Positions 1 through 12,342 of a stretch of DNA of 64,000 bases are shown here, in pieces. The stretch is from the NCBI GenBank assembly GCA_021399445.1, contig JAJTUQ010000001.1:5828001-5892000 (forward strand), written 5' to 3'. The DNA is from Xylogone sp. PMI_703 (lineage: Eukaryota > Ascomycota > Leotiomycetes). A program made the translations under genes and the position numbers. Within the stretch, counting starts at the first letter, position 1. Every line of letters starts with the position of its first letter. A model generated the notes under the pieces. That model was not told where the DNA came from. It saw only the letters and a program-made list of their open reading frames with translations, and searched no databases.

Positions 1-1580
1 TCAAGCCCTCAATGCCGAGGTTGAGAAACTGCCTAAAAATTGTCGTGTTCAAGTTCTCCCGGTCTGTTGGCGCCATTTGTTAGATTTCCCTCGAAAAGGC
101 GTCCGTCAGAGCAGAAAGGAGTATGATATAGGAGATTCCCTTGGAGACGAAGAAGAATATCCAAGCTTAGAAGATATAACCGTCGAAGGCGTACCTTTTG
201 TCCGGAGTCTTATCACAGACCTGGCTCTTGATGTCCTTCTCTACCAAAGTACATACCGGGAACATATAATTAGGATAGTTTTGACTGAGTCGAACCGCAT
301 CTATAATCTTTTCCGTCAGCGCAATCCATCATTCAAAGGCAAAGTAAGTTTGATTGGACACAGTCTCGGGTCAGCAATATACTTCGATATTCTGTCTCGT
401 CAAAAAGAAGATCGCTCTCCTTCTTCCCGAAGTACACATAGGTCGCACCACCGTAATGAGCCACAAAGTTTGCGCTTTGATTTCGAGGTAGAAGACTTCT
501 ATTGTCTCGGTAGCCCAGTGGGTCTATTTCAGATGTTAAAAGGAAGGTGAGTGACCTCAACAGCCTTGGATGTAGAAAGGCACTGACAACTGCCAGAACA
601 ATCGCTGCAAGGCATCCATCGAATGCTGAACCAATCCAAAGCCCATTCGATCCGGATTATATGGACGATCCATTCCTAGCAGCGCCTTATGCAGGACTTG
701 GAAATGGAGGCAGTATTTCTGCTACTACCGGATTGCCATTTACTATATCGTCCCCTAAATGTGCACAATTATATAATATATTCCACCCGACTGACCCAAT
801 AAGTTACAGGCTCGAGCCTCTGATAGCTCCGGCTATGGCCTCCATGAAGCCTCAAGCCCTTCCATATACTAAGAAAGGCATCTTCAGTACAAGTGCTACT
901 CAAGGCTTGACGGGTATCGGAGCCAAAGTTGGCCAGAGTGTTAGCGGGCTCTGGTCTAGCTTAAGTGGTGGTATAATGAATAGTGTACTAAACCGTAGTC
1001 TTGGCCTCACCAACGAAGATATAGCAAGAATTGAAGCTAGCTCCATTCCTGCTAGAAACCCTATTCAATCGCCTGGAGCTGGGACAAATATAGCTTCTGC
1101 AGGAGTGATTGCTGATACACCATCACTAACTCGACAAATGACCGACGAGAAAATGAAAAAGCTGGCCGAAAATACAGCAGCTGAAGACAAGGACGGAACC
1201 AGACCGAATGCCCGAACACTTATTGATGACGACATTGAGACACTCTATTCGGGATTTCAGAAAAGGAATATACCCTCAGCTGATTGGACCGAAACTGAGA
1301 ATGCGAGGAAACTTAGAAGAGAAGAAATGAAAGTCAGAGCCCTGAATAGAAACGGAAGAGTCGATTATAGTATACAAGAGTAAGTCATAGCATTTGAGCC
1401 ACATTTCAGAAGCTTTTATTCTGTATCTGACCTTTGTTAAGAACATTTCTCGATTATAATCCCATTGCAGCAATTGCTAGCCATCTAGCATACTGGACTG
1501 ACGAGGACGTATCTCACTTTATTATGTCACAGCTTTTGTCGAGGCATCGGGGCTCCTCTTTTGACAAGCACCCAAAATAG
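1..1580 (+). CDS. DDHD-domain phospholipase (PA-PLA1 / Ddl1 type), 5' partial
   Basis: The window opens inside this gene; the frame is open from base 2. Modelled exons are 1-546, 597-1379 and 1442-1580, giving 488 visible residues. The serine-hydrolase elbow GHSLGS has its Ser codon at 362-364. A DDHD-type region follows, with FHPTDP near 780 and a C-terminal IASHLAYW segment. DDHD proteins are intracellular phospholipases A1 acting on phosphatidic acid and other phospholipids; the yeast relative is the mitochondrial Ddl1. The second intron (1380-1441) was placed by requiring continuity of the IASHLAYW block. A nearer AG at 1480 would also splice in frame but drops conserved residues. The N-terminus lies outside the window, so targeting cannot be judged. 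Confidence 0.85.
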
Positions 1581-2024
1581 TTAGATCGTTATATCTGGTT
1601 AATCTGTCGATTTTTCTGCTCTAGGGATCGATCATTTTGTAAATACTGGGTTCTCACCCGTAGATGGCGTTTTAGACGGCATTCTATATGTCTAATGAAT
1701 CAAGAACTTCCGAGTCTCCTATCACACGTAGTTGCAAGACGTCTATATTTGACTCTAGCCTAATATCGTTTTAATGGCCGTAGTTGATGGATAAGTTTTA
1801 TGTCCACTTTGGAACGTAGTGATTTTGCTGAGAGCAGTACCAGTAGTCCTCATCTCTCCACCGGAAGAGGACTAGTGTATCCGCCTGAGGTGACCAATCA
1901 TGTGCGCACGCGATCTGTTTCTAAGGTGTTTGCTACAAAAAAGTAAACTCACAGCATGAATCTTGCCAATTATCAGAACTTGTGAGATAAATAGTCACAT
2001 AAAGGAACACGTCAATCCATACTC
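1581..2024. other. Intergenic, lipase 3' end / RFT1 promoter
   Basis: No ORF here looks like a gene. It should hold the lipase 3' UTR and the RFT1 promoter, since both genes are on the plus strand. Confidence 0.6.
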
Positions 2025-3767
2025 ATGGGAAAACCTAAATTACTTTCATCATCTGCGACGGGGGCGTCATTGTTGATCGGTTTGCAACTCGTCTCTCGGG
2101 GTCTTACATTCATTGCCAACCAACTTCTCCTCCGATATCTATCTCCAGAACTGCTTGGTGTAGCAACGCAGCTTGAGGTCTACTCAATCTCAGTCATTTT
2201 CTTTGCTAGAGAAAGTCTACGGGTTGCTATCCAAAGGCAGAATGATATAGTAGAAGATACTGCACCTCAAGATGGCAAAACCAAAACACCAAAAGGGGCA
2301 ATTGACAGCAGATCCACGGGTGCAAAGACCCAGGCCATTGTAAACCTTGCTTATATACCAATTTTGCTAGGTCTGGTCTTCGCAACCCTCCTGGCATGGC
2401 TTTATCTGCGCGCCCTCACGGCGGGGGACCCTACCGTCCTTAGGACCCCTTATTTCTATGAAGCTCTAACAATCTACGGCGTAGCTTCATTTTTAGAGCT
2501 TCTAGCTGAGCCATGCTTTGTTGTTGTCCAGCAAAAGTCCCTATTTAGTATCCGCGCTACAGCTGAAGCTGGGGCTACTGTACTCAGATGTGTATTGACT
2601 TGTGGTACTGCTATATGGGCAGCCAGGAGGAACCAAGATGCTGGGCTTTTACCTTTCGCGCTAGGTCAGGTTACTTACGCAGCAGCGTTACCAGTGATTT
2701 ATATTTGGAATACTTGGAGACTCTCATCAAATGCAGGATTCTCCCTGCTCGCCACCCCCATTTATTCAAGGTAATCAAATCTCCAAAGAGAAACAAAGGA
2801 TGAGTTGACAGACAATAGGGATGACAAAGCCTTCATATTCTCTTACTTCTCACGCCCTCTCCTAGTTCTGGGTTCAAGCTTATTTGTCCAGTCTCTCGTC
2901 AAACACGTCTTAACCCAGGGAGACTCTCTTCTTATTGCATCGCTTGCTTCTCAACGAGATCAAGGCATATATGCTCTGGCAAGTAATTATGGTGGTCTGA
3001 TTGCTAGGTTATTATTTCAACCAGTCGAAGAGAGTAGCCGTAATTACTTTGGCAAAATGCTGTCGTCGTTGGATGGTGAGCCGTCAAATGAAATTGTTTC
3101 GAAAGCATCTAAAAGTTTACATAGTCTCTTGAGAGCCTATGTACTTTTATCTATCTGTATCCTTAGTGTTGGCCCTGCTCTGGCTCCATTTTTGCTCCAG
3201 ATGGTGGCCGGTTCAAGATGGACAACATCCGGGGCTGGCGAGGTATTGTCTACATACTGCTACTATATTCCCTTGCTGGCCATCAACGGTGTGACAGAGG
3301 CCTTTGTTTCTTCAGTCGCAACACAGGCCGAGGTCAATTACCAATCCGCATGGATGCTTGCATTTTCAGCAGGGTTTGCCGCTGCTGCATATACATTTTT
3401 GAGTGTGTTGAATCTCGGTGCAGAGGGTCTTGTGTGGGCCAACGCACTGAACATGGCATTCCGTATTGTCTGGGGAACTGCGTTTATTAAAAATTACCTC
3501 AAGAGACATCACTCTAATCTTCAGATTAGTACACTCATGCCTCGTCCAATAACAACAGCAGCAGCAGTTGGAACGTATGCAATGCTTGCTCGGATGAATC
3601 TATCGTTTAATATTCTAGATATGCTAAAAAATGCACTTGTATGTGCAGCTTTTATGATCATTTTGTAAGTAAAACGAATATATGTGTTGTCTAGCAGGTC
3701 TGACAATTATAGAATCATCAGCGAAAGACAATATCTAATGGAGTGCTATCACTCATTGAAGGGATAA
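2025..3767 (+). CDS. RFT1: RFT1, ER glycolipid (Man5GlcNAc2-PP-dolichol) translocation protein
   Basis: Exons 2025-2770, 2819-3664 and 3713-3767 give 548 residues, the usual RFT1 length. The N-terminus carries the family signature SRGLTFIANQLLLRYLSPE and then FFARESLRVAIQR. The rest is a series of hydrophobic segments expected of a polytopic ER membrane protein. The last exon is only 18 codons, ends ERQYLMECYHSLKG, and restores the conserved C-terminus. RFT1 is required for the N-glycan precursor to appear on the luminal side of the ER; whether it is itself the flippase is debated. Both introns are 48 bp. The start is the first ATG, and no upstream in-frame ATG competes. Confidence 0.93.
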
Positions 3768-3863
3768 ATGACGAATAGACTGCCCCCTGAACTCCATTTC
3801 TAAATATTCTCCAGACATTAAACTAGCGGCGATGTATTCTGCATCAGTAAAATCTTGTACCAA

Positions 3864-5705
3864 CTAATCAAACTTTATTTTCTGTGCCTTTTTCGTGGAA
3901 TCCACCTCCTTGAAGAAAGCGCCATATGCATCATGGCCCTTACGTTTGACAGTTGTCCCGAACTTTAGTAATTCGTCTGGGACAGGCTGTTTAGCACCTT
4001 TTAGAACATTGATTAAACTATTGGCTTGTTAGTATGGTGCTACAGATAGATGTTTGATAACTCACGATCCAGAATGAGCTTTGTCATGCTCAGTAAAGAA
4101 AGTAATTGCCAAGCCATCTTTTCCAGCCCTTCCAGTTCGGCCTATCCGATGCACATAGTCATCTACAGTCAAGGGGAAAGTATAATTGAGAACAAGTTTA
4201 ACGGCCGGAATGTCGAGCCCTCTTGCAGCTACATCCGTAGCTACGAGAATGGGAGTTTTCCCGGTCTTGAATGCCTCAAGACTTCTAGTTCTCTGCTCCT
4301 GGCTAAGGTCCCCATGAATACCGGCCACGCGAAACCCTTTAGCTCTAATAAAGTTTTCAACTCTTGTGGCCTCTTTCTTGTAAAGACAGAAGACGATGAT
4401 ACGATCATCTTGTTGGTGACCACTTTGATATTGTTTGAGGACCTGCACCAACCGATACTCTTTGTCCCTAGGATCCATTACTTCGACTCTTTGTACAATT
4501 CGATTGTTCGCACGTAGATCTCCTGTAGGATTATCTCCGATGTTGATTTTTATAGGATTGTTCATAAAAGTTTCTGCTAGGGAACGAACCGATTCTGGCC
4601 ATGTCGCCGTGAACATGAGGGTTTGGCGCTCCCCAATAGGCAATGTCGAGCTGATGATCTTTTTGATCTCTTCCTCAAACCCTTTGTCTAGCATCCTATC
4701 TGCTTCATCAAGAACAACATAACGGACGCGACTCAGGTCAGCGCACCCCTCCCCAATGAGATCATTCAATCGGCCAGGAGTGGCAATCACAATATCGGCT
4801 GTCTTCAATGCTTTCCGCTGTTCATCCTTTGGTACTCCGCCATACACACAAACAGTTTGCAATGAAGCTGCCTTCGCTAACTTCGTGATTTGTTCATAAA
4901 TTTGCATCGCAAGTTCTCGGGTAGGGGAAACAACTACGGCTTTGGCACCATGCCGTTTTTCAGCTTTCGGGATTGATGTAATATATTGTATGCATGGAAC
5001 AGAGAAAGCCATCGTCTTTCCTGATCCTGTTTCTGCTACACCAATGACATCCCTGCGAGCGAGCAAGAACGGCCAAGCCGCTGCTTGGATTGGAGTTGGA
5101 GACTTGAAATCCTTGAAGGGATCACTATTAGAGGTGGCAATTTTTGGTAGGTATTCGAATTTTGTAAGCGGTCTTAGAGTTGTTGATGAGGCAAGAGGAT
5201 CCGTAATCGTTATGAAGTTATCGGCAAGGAACTGGTCAATTTCTTGTTGAGGAAGGGCGACCAATCGAGGATCTTGCACGTACGAATCTGGAACCGAGAT
5301 AGGAGTAGATACTCCAGAGTTCTTGATCTCAGATTCACTGGCGTCTCCGTGCTCTCCTTGTGCCTGTTTTTTGGCCTTTTTAAGAGCCTTCAACTCTGCC
5401 TTCCTAGCTTTTTTAGCCTTCTTTGCATCCTCAGTATCAAGATCTTCATCCTCACGGGGCTGAGTATCCTCTTCTGCATCTGTGGAAGTATTTTTCTGGG
5501 ACTGCTTTGCTAGCTTCTTCAATCGCCTTCTCTCTCTGCGTTCCTCTTTAGATTCGCTCTTGGTTTCCCTCTCCGCTGAGGAGGTGTCTTTGCTGTCCGA
5601 CGAATTGAGACCATTGAGCTTCGTCTTTTTGCTCTTCTTCGGCAGTATTTCAACGGCAGAGCCGCCTCCAATAGCCAATTCGGCGTCCTCTAGTGTTCGC
5701 TTCAT
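3864..5705 (-). CDS. DBP3: ATP-dependent RNA helicase DBP3 (DEAD box)
   Basis: Exon 1 is 5705-4066 and exon 2 is 4017-3864 (48 bp intron), giving 597 residues. A lysine- and acid-rich N-terminal extension (about residues 1-135) precedes the helicase core. The core shows motif I AETGSGKT (224-231), motif Ia PTRELA, motif II DEAD (333-336), motif III TAT (366-368) and the C-terminal [10 protein letters not shown]. The short last exon supplies the family ending ([10 protein letters not shown] then KIKFD). Dbp3 acts in the nucleolus in processing of the 35S pre-rRNA, around cleavage site A3. The gene is head-to-head with UBP14, with only 325 bp between start codons, so a shared promoter is likely. 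Confidence 0.92.
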
Positions 5706-6030
5706 ATTTGTCGTTGGACGTTGTTCTGGTTAAGAATTTAGCACATCCGATACTTTGCGGAAAAAAAATGTTTATCAGTTCAGGTACGGCAGAATCGATA
5801 AGCGGGGCGGGGCGGAGCGGAATCCAACGCATGTTGATAGCAAGTGACTACCGTACCGGGTACCAGTCTTGTTAGTATATGATTGGTGCGCTCATACATT
5901 ATTAATCCAACACCATTTCCTTCATATTTGCACACCCAGGTCCAAGATTTGCTACCCCGCGATGCAGCCTTATTAGCTGCAACATCTAATACCGAACTTG
6001 AGAAACTTAAAGGAACTAACAACAATAAAC
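5706..6030. promoter_or_regulatory. Bidirectional promoter, DBP3 / UBP14
   Basis: These 325 bp separate two divergent start codons. Visible elements are a GC-box-like tract (GGGGCGGGGCGGAG, about 5803-5817) and a CCGTACCGGGTACC element at 5851-5864 that resembles the GTAC clusters of the large intergenic regions. The promoter role is inferred from gene orientation. Confidence 0.6.
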
Positions 6031-8700
6031 ATGGCGTGCAAGCACCTCGATATGGCTGGTAAGTCAAAAGCCTTTTTGATGGCCAGATGCGCGCATAGGC
6101 CCAGCTACGTTACTGGGGACTTTTGGTTCTGCGTTGTTTGAGATGCACCGTCAAACTGTTGTGGATAGCTTGCTTCTCTCTACAGCTTTGCGATTCTAAG
6201 CCCGCTGATATGGTTGATAGGGTTACGACCACCCAGATCCGATGAATCCGTATACCGTGAGGATTGTACGCAGTGCTTTGACAGCATAGTAAGTTTATAA
6301 CCACATCATCGTGTTTAGCCCTTCTCAAGGCTCATAATTACGACCTCGAATTTACCTCTACTGGGGCTAACAAGCTTTTAGGATGATCCAACTGGATTGG
6401 ACGTTTGTCTCCATTGCTTTAACGGAGGATGCACCGCTGAGAGAAACCACGCCGCCCTCCACTACAAAGCTAGAAACCACCCACTTGTTTTGAACATACG
6501 GAGGAAGAGGCGGAATATCGTGCGGAATGAACCACCACAAAAGATGTCCAAATTAGCTATCGCTGCCGAAACCGAAGCCGATAGGTATGAGACCGAAACT
6601 GTGATTCGATGCTACGAATGTGGAGTTGATATCGGTGATGAAGCTCCTCCAAAGCTTTTAGAAGTGAAGGAGGGCATTCTGAAGGCAAATACTTTCTCTC
6701 GGCAAGAAGAGGTGAAGGCATGGGAGCAGGAATTCACTTCCTGCGAGCATATACTCATGCTGCAACAAGAAGATGCAAAACAGATCCAGTCACAAGATCT
6801 GGGCCATTGTTCCATGTGTGATCTTCAAGAAAACCTATGGCTATGCCTCCAATGCGGAAATTTGGGATGCGGCCGTGCCCAGTTTGGTGGATTACGTGGC
6901 AACTCTCATGCTCTAGAACATAAAAATATCAGTGGTCATGGAGTTGCAGTCAAGCTTGGTTCTATCACCCCGGAGGGCACAGCAGATGTTTACTGTTATC
7001 ACTGTGATGAAGAGCGTGTGGACGAAGATCTTGGCAAACATCTTGCTCACTGGGGCATTATACTTGCGGATCGCCGTAAGACGGAGAAAAGCTTGGTCGA
7101 AATGAATGTGGAAGAGAATCTTCGTTGGGAATTCTCCATGACAACAGAAGACGGCGAGGAGCTCAAGAAAATCTTCGGACCTGGGTTCACGGGATTCAAG
7201 AATCTAGGCAACAGCTGCTACTTAAATAGTAGCTTGCAGTGTCTTTTTGCGCTACCCCAATTTCGGGAGCGGTATTACCTGCCACAGGCTGAACTGCCAA
7301 ACGTTAACGAGCCTGCTCAAGACCTTGAGACCCAGATTCGCAAACTAGCCGACGGTCTCTTGTCAGGTCGATATTCTCGTCCAAATCCAGAAGTACTTCC
7401 ATCACAGGATCAGAATGAGACTGCGTATCAGAAAGGCCTCGCCCCAGCAATGTTTAAGCATCTTGTCGGGAGAGGCCACTCGGAGTTTTCTACTATGCGT
7501 CAACAAGATGCATTCGAATTCCTCCTCCATTTATTTAAGCTTATTACGCGGTCCAAGCATCCAGCACCTTTACAAGATCCAACTGCGGCATTCCGCTTCG
7601 TTATGGAGCAGCGGTTGCAATGCTTATCGTGCAAGAAAGTTCGATATCGTACCGATGAGCAGGATAACATTTCCATTCCCGTGCCTATTCGCAAGATTGA
7701 ACGGCATCAGCAATCGGATACAGCTAAGGAAGGAGATGCGGCGGATGAATATCAGCCTGTCACGATAAAGGAATGTCTGGATAGTTTCACTTCTACAGAG
7801 GTGGTGGAACTCACTTGCCCGGCATGTGGTAGCAAAGATGGATTTTCGAAGCGATCTCTCTTCAAGACCTTCCCAGAAGTTCTTGCGGTAAATGCTCGAA
7901 GATTCGTCCTTATAAACTGGGTACCCACCAAAGTGAATGTTCCGGTCGTTGTTGGAGATGAGCCCTTCCTTTTAGATGCATACTTATCTCCTGGACAGCA
8001 ACCCTCCGAAGAGCTACTTCCTGAGGATGCCAATGACAACAGGCCATATTTTGTTGCTAATCCCGAAGCAATCGGCCAACTAGAAGCAATGGGCTTCCCT
8101 CGGAATCGTTGTGAGAAGGCGCTGCATGCAACTGGTAATAGTGATGCGAATGCCGCCATGGAATGGTTATTCGCTCACATGGACGATGCAGATATTGATG
8201 CGCCTCTCGAACTTGGCGGGTCAGGTGGCGCTGGTGCAGGGGCAGATCCAGAGAAGCTCGAGCTTTTGGGTGCCATGGGCTTCAGTGCTCCCCATGCACG
8301 CAAGGCTCTGAAAGAGACTGGCGGTGACATGGATCGGGCGGTAGAGTGGCTTTTCAGTCATCCTGACGACCAGGGTGATTTTGATGAAGAACCTTCGGCA
8401 GAGAATACTAAGGACTCTGTCCCAGGACGAGGAGACCTTCCTGCTAACTTTCAGCTTCAATCGATTATCTGCCACAAGGGCGCGAGCATCCATGCTGGGT
8501 AAGCACATCCCCTGTTATTAATCTTTTGCCATAGAATGCACTAATATCTCCATAGACACTATGTTGCGTTTGTAAGGGAAGAGATACCTGATGAATCTGC
8601 TCCGGTGTGGGTTCTATACAATGATGAAAAGGTTGTCAAGGCAGGCGATATTGAAGAGATGAAGAAATATGCATATGTGTACTTTTTCCGACGGGTCTGA
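6031..8700 (+). CDS. UBP14: Ubiquitin C-terminal hydrolase UBP14 (USP5/isopeptidase T type)
   Basis: Exons 6031-6058, 6221-6288, 6382-8498 and 8556-8700 give 785 residues, matching yeast Ubp14. The two tiny first exons restore the family N-terminus (MACKHL ... REDCTQCFD). Cys/His-rich zinc-binding UBP modules follow (CLHCFNGGC; CSMCDLQENLWLCLQCGNLG). The Cys box GNSCYLNSSLQCL holds the catalytic Cys311. Two UBA domains lie near residues 593-633 and 656-697. The His box GHYVAF holds His739, and its Gly codon is split by the last intron. The enzyme disassembles unanchored polyubiquitin chains and so supports proteasome function. It shares a promoter with DBP3. Confidence 0.94.
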
Positions 8701-10090
8701 GAAAGGCTGGCGAGTGTCAAGATAAGAAACAATAGCGCATGTAGATTAAAGAGCAGATACGGAAACACAGAAATAGCTGGGCGCAGTTGGAGGAGCAAGT
8801 GAAACGACGAGACCCTTACACAAAAGGGTACACAACGGAGGAAGAGAGAATTGATAGGTTAGACAAAACCAAAACGGAGGCATGGTCAGAAGCAAAGCAT
8901 TGCTAAGCAGAGAAAAAGTATAATATATATGCTAGCCTAAGCAAGTTGATATCTCGAATACTGTTGGTGGACTTTGCAAACTTCTAAGCAAAAGAGACCA
9001 GAATACTCATGGTACGTCCTTATGGTATTCAGACATAAAGAAGCCGCAGAGACGTTTTCTTCTTTCTTGGTAGCTGAATGAAAACCCTACTTACCTATGG
9101 ACGATCGGTCAAAGGACCTACTGTATCGAGAAAATGTCCCAAAGATCGGACGGACCCTAAGGGTTCTCTCGGCGGGCAGATCAGTTCAATCTGGTCAATA
9201 CACAAGTACACTCTATCCAGAAGAAGAAATGTACCAGGAAATCTTCCCTTTCATAATCCACCTGCCCACCTTCTTTAGTCAAATAGTTTAAACGCTTCAA
9301 ACTCTCTCAGATGTAGCAGCAGTCTTTAAGATATGTCGACTCTCTAGTAGACATGAACACAGCAACATCCTAAGCTTCTTCCAATCATTGCTTTCTTGGG
9401 TCGATACTAGGAGATTCGCTCTATCTGCGGCCTTGAACCCCTCCTTCCCTCATTCGGTGGTGGGATTGTGCGTGATCATGTATATGACATATTGTTAGTG
9501 CCAGTGTTTCTACTCGTAACTCCCTTGTATCGATAGCAAAATGATCATAAACAATAATCATGATATCAACAATTGTTGAAGGAGACAGAAGACAGAAGGT
9601 GTAAATCATCATACTCTGGAGACACTTGACTCTGATTCGCTGGGAACTGTCCTGCCAATCGCCTGCAGAGTTGAAAGGATGCATTCGGGCCACTCTCGGG
9701 ATTTATTAGTCAGACAATTCTCCAACGTGGAAGACAAACGACGAAAGACGCTTGTTTTCGAGAGAATACGACGGTGTCGTCCCGTAATCCAAGGGGATTT
9801 GATTACGGAATCGACAAGTGATTCGTGGATAGCCCATTGCTATGTCGGGGTACGGGAGAGATAAGTCATAGAAAAGACCAACAGAAAGAACCCTGGCGGT
9901 GAAAATGGCACAGAGTAGCAATGCAGACTCCGCGCTGCGACGACAGGTGGGATCGCGCCTGGCGGGCTTCGCAGTGCCGGTGAACGCAGGCAGGATCTGA
10001 TCTGGGTTCTGCCACGTGCGGAGAGGCCTCACTCTGGGGATGGGAAACTTGTTGTGGTACTGTGCTGGAGCGAGAGGGAGGCATGAAAAG

Positions 10091-10131
10091 GTACATTGTA
10101 TGTACATGTACCTTTACGTGTACACACGTAC
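10091..10131. repeat. GTAC-dense cluster
   Basis: Five GTAC tetranucleotides occur in 41 bp (10091, 10102, 10108, 10120, 10128), against roughly one per 256 bp expected by chance. Function unknown. Confidence 0.6.
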
Positions 10132-10716
10132 CCTTCGTATATGTAGGGTTTACATCCCATCGGCTACTTGTCATTTTGCACACTTTTTATTCGCAGCTTG
10201 GTGTTCGGCATCTCGCCGCCAAGGACAGGATTACAGAGGTACATCTAGGTCTAGCCAAGCAAACGGAGCGACCACGGGAGGAAGGTACGCTGCAGTACTC
10301 GGGGATACCGTCGCAGGTCACTCCCAGCACAAAGATGCGGCACAGCAAGGCCGGCGGTAGTGGCTTATGAGGAGTGCGGTAACTTTTCTCCATCGGGCGG
10401 CGAGATGACACGTCTTGGGTACTTGTTGGGCACCTCGTGGTATTATTTTGGCACAGGGAGATAGCCAACCAGTAGGAAGCGCTCCAGGGGTGAATGAGCG
10501 GCGCGGGCACAAGTCGCTCCCCCTTGAGCGGCCCTGACCAGTGCGCCTCGACCCGCTGGATGGTCCCAGCGTGTGCTCTTGCCAGTGACAGGCGCGCTGC
10601 TTGCCGCAAGAGGGTCCAGCGCCCGCCGAAACGGTTCCAGGTCGCAGCAGCCCTCTTCGTGCTGGGGAAGATCGCGAGCTGTCGGCGATAAGTCACTTCC
10701 CTCTTCCCTCTCTTCA

Positions 10717-10865
10717 GTACAGTACAGTAGTAGCACCAAAGTATTACTGCACTCCCACTGGCGGTCCTGTACTGGGGGTGGCTCGGTGCTGCGGTACTGC
10801 GGTACGGTTCCCTTCGTGTGTTGATAACCCATTCCTAGTCCAGTAGTGCCGGCACTGTACCGTAC
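10717..10865. repeat. GTAC-dense cluster
   Basis: Seven GTAC sites occur in about 150 bp (10717, 10722, 10769, 10794, 10802, 10857, 10862), several spaced as overlapping GTACNGTAC-like units. It sits just upstream of the pyrimidine-rich leader. Confidence 0.6.
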
Positions 10866-10954
10866 CTAACCCCCCAACCAATGCCAACCGCCCGCGCCAA
10901 TGCCCGGAGGTCCATCATCCAACAACAAGCAGATCCCTCTACAGCACACTCTCC

Positions 10955-10977
10955 TCCATCCATCCATCCATCCATCC
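10955..10977. repeat. (TCCA)n microsatellite
   Basis: A perfect tetranucleotide TCCA tract of 23 bp within the pyrimidine-rich leader. Confidence 0.9.
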
Positions 10978-11253
10978 TCACTCTCATCCTCAACTCTCTC
11001 TCGTACCCGTAACTCGCACCGTTCAATTTACTCCACTCTACCAGTGCTCCTGTTAATCCTGTCCAACCAGCTTACCAGGAAAACCCCAGCATCTCCAGCT
11101 CTCTCCAGGTCTCCAGGTCTTTGCTTCGTGCAGCACATCAAGGCATTGAGGTCGATCCTGTGTACTGTACTGAACAGTATCTTGCTCCAGCTCTGGTGTC
11201 CTCGTCCCTGGCTTGTTCTCATCTCGCCGAATACCCTCGCACGGCCAGACACC

Positions 11254-11302
11254 TGTTGTTTTTATTGTTGTTGCTGCTGTTGCTGCTGCTGCCGCTGTGC
11301 TG
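11254..11302. repeat. TTG/CTG trinucleotide-rich tract
   Basis: An imperfect run of TTG and CTG triplets in the same leader. Out-of-frame ORFs across it read as poly-Leu or poly-Cys and are artefacts of the repeat. Confidence 0.8.
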
Positions 11303-12342
11303 CATGCATCTCGCAACCACCCTCCAGATTCCGTCGTCTCCAAACTTCAGGTGAAAGCTTCTTCTCCATTCCAGCCCGGCGGTGCTTTGCTCCTGCCTCT
11401 TGTTCTCCTTTGCGCGTGGAAATCAATCCCTTTGTTCGGTGGACCCGCCTTGGCTGTCAATTGTTGGTGATTTCGCCAACATCTCCCCCGGCCCTGGGTC
11501 AATCCAACGTCGAGTTGCTTAATCTCGTCCTCCTGGTGCGTGGCCAGCACCTTCCACCCAACCAGCCCTGCCTGCCCTCATTACCGGTACATTAGGCACG
11601 CACGGCTCTCTCGTCCACTCCCACCAACACCTCCGCTACCACTTACCACTACCACCCCCGGCCAGACGGGGAAAAGGAAGAGAGAGGGCAGAAATTGTGA
11701 AGAAAAATTAGAAAAAAACCAAATACCGCAATCTAAACTGACAGCACAACCACCACCTCCACCATCACCGGCTCGTCCCATCGCGCAGACAGCCCACGTC
11801 CAATGCGAGGTCTCTGGCTCTGGTAAACGGCCCCCATCGTCCAAGCTCGCCAAGTCATCGCTGGTCCCCTGTGGACCCTCCCACGGCTCCGCGCCCACGG
11901 TCCCCCGTCTATCCCGTCCTTTTTCCTCCCAAACCCGCAATCGCTTCATCTCCTCCTCCTGCTGGTGCTGGGTGCTGCTACTTACGGCTGCTCCTGTCTC
12001 TCCTTTTTGTCCTATTGCTGCCATTCCACGGCCCTGGCATGCCCTGCAATTTCTGGCGCCGTCCTCGCCAGCGAGCAATGTCCAGCGCTGCATGGCAGCT
12101 GTGCCTGACGGCTGCGCAATGATCGAGCCCTGAGTCTGGCCTGTTGGGAGAGGAATCCAGTTCCAACTGACGCTCTTTTGGTGGAGGTTGGTCCGCCACA
12201 TTTCTCCTCGTCCGTGGCCTGAGCTGGGTCGAGGCCCTCGACTCGCCTTTCCGTGTAACCCCGCCATCAGGCTGTGCGAGGCTGTCAACCACCAGTCTCA
12301 TCCCTCTCCAATCCAGAAAGCTGTCCGCCGTGGTAACCAACC

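Larger units (their letters stand above)
8701..12342. other. 3.6 kb intergenic: UBP14 3' side and long leader of the C2H2 factor
   Basis: No convincing coding region is present; long ORFs here (for example 11540-12133 plus and 11581-12288 minus) overlap each other and are low-complexity. The left part (8701 to about 9300) is probably 3' UTR. From about 10700 the plus strand becomes pyrimidine-rich, as in long fungal 5' leaders. It contains GTAC-rich clusters (10091-10131 and 10717-10865), a TCCA repeat and a CTG/TTG repeat. Short upstream ORFs precede the factor's ATG, for example one starting at 12079 and one at 12092. Confidence 0.6.

Noticed and set aside
1380..1480. Alternative 101 bp last intron in the DDHD lipase ending at the AG at 1480
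   Set aside because: It splices in frame but deletes the conserved stretch ahead of HLAYW. Using the AG at 1440-1441 restores IASHLAYW, so the 62 bp intron is preferred.
11540..12288. Two long overlapping ORFs (197 codons plus, 235 codons minus) in the C2H2-factor leader
   Set aside because: They overlap antisense, are compositionally driven (Pro/Ser on one strand, Gly/Arg on the other), have no recognisable domain and sit in a pyrimidine-rich leader.
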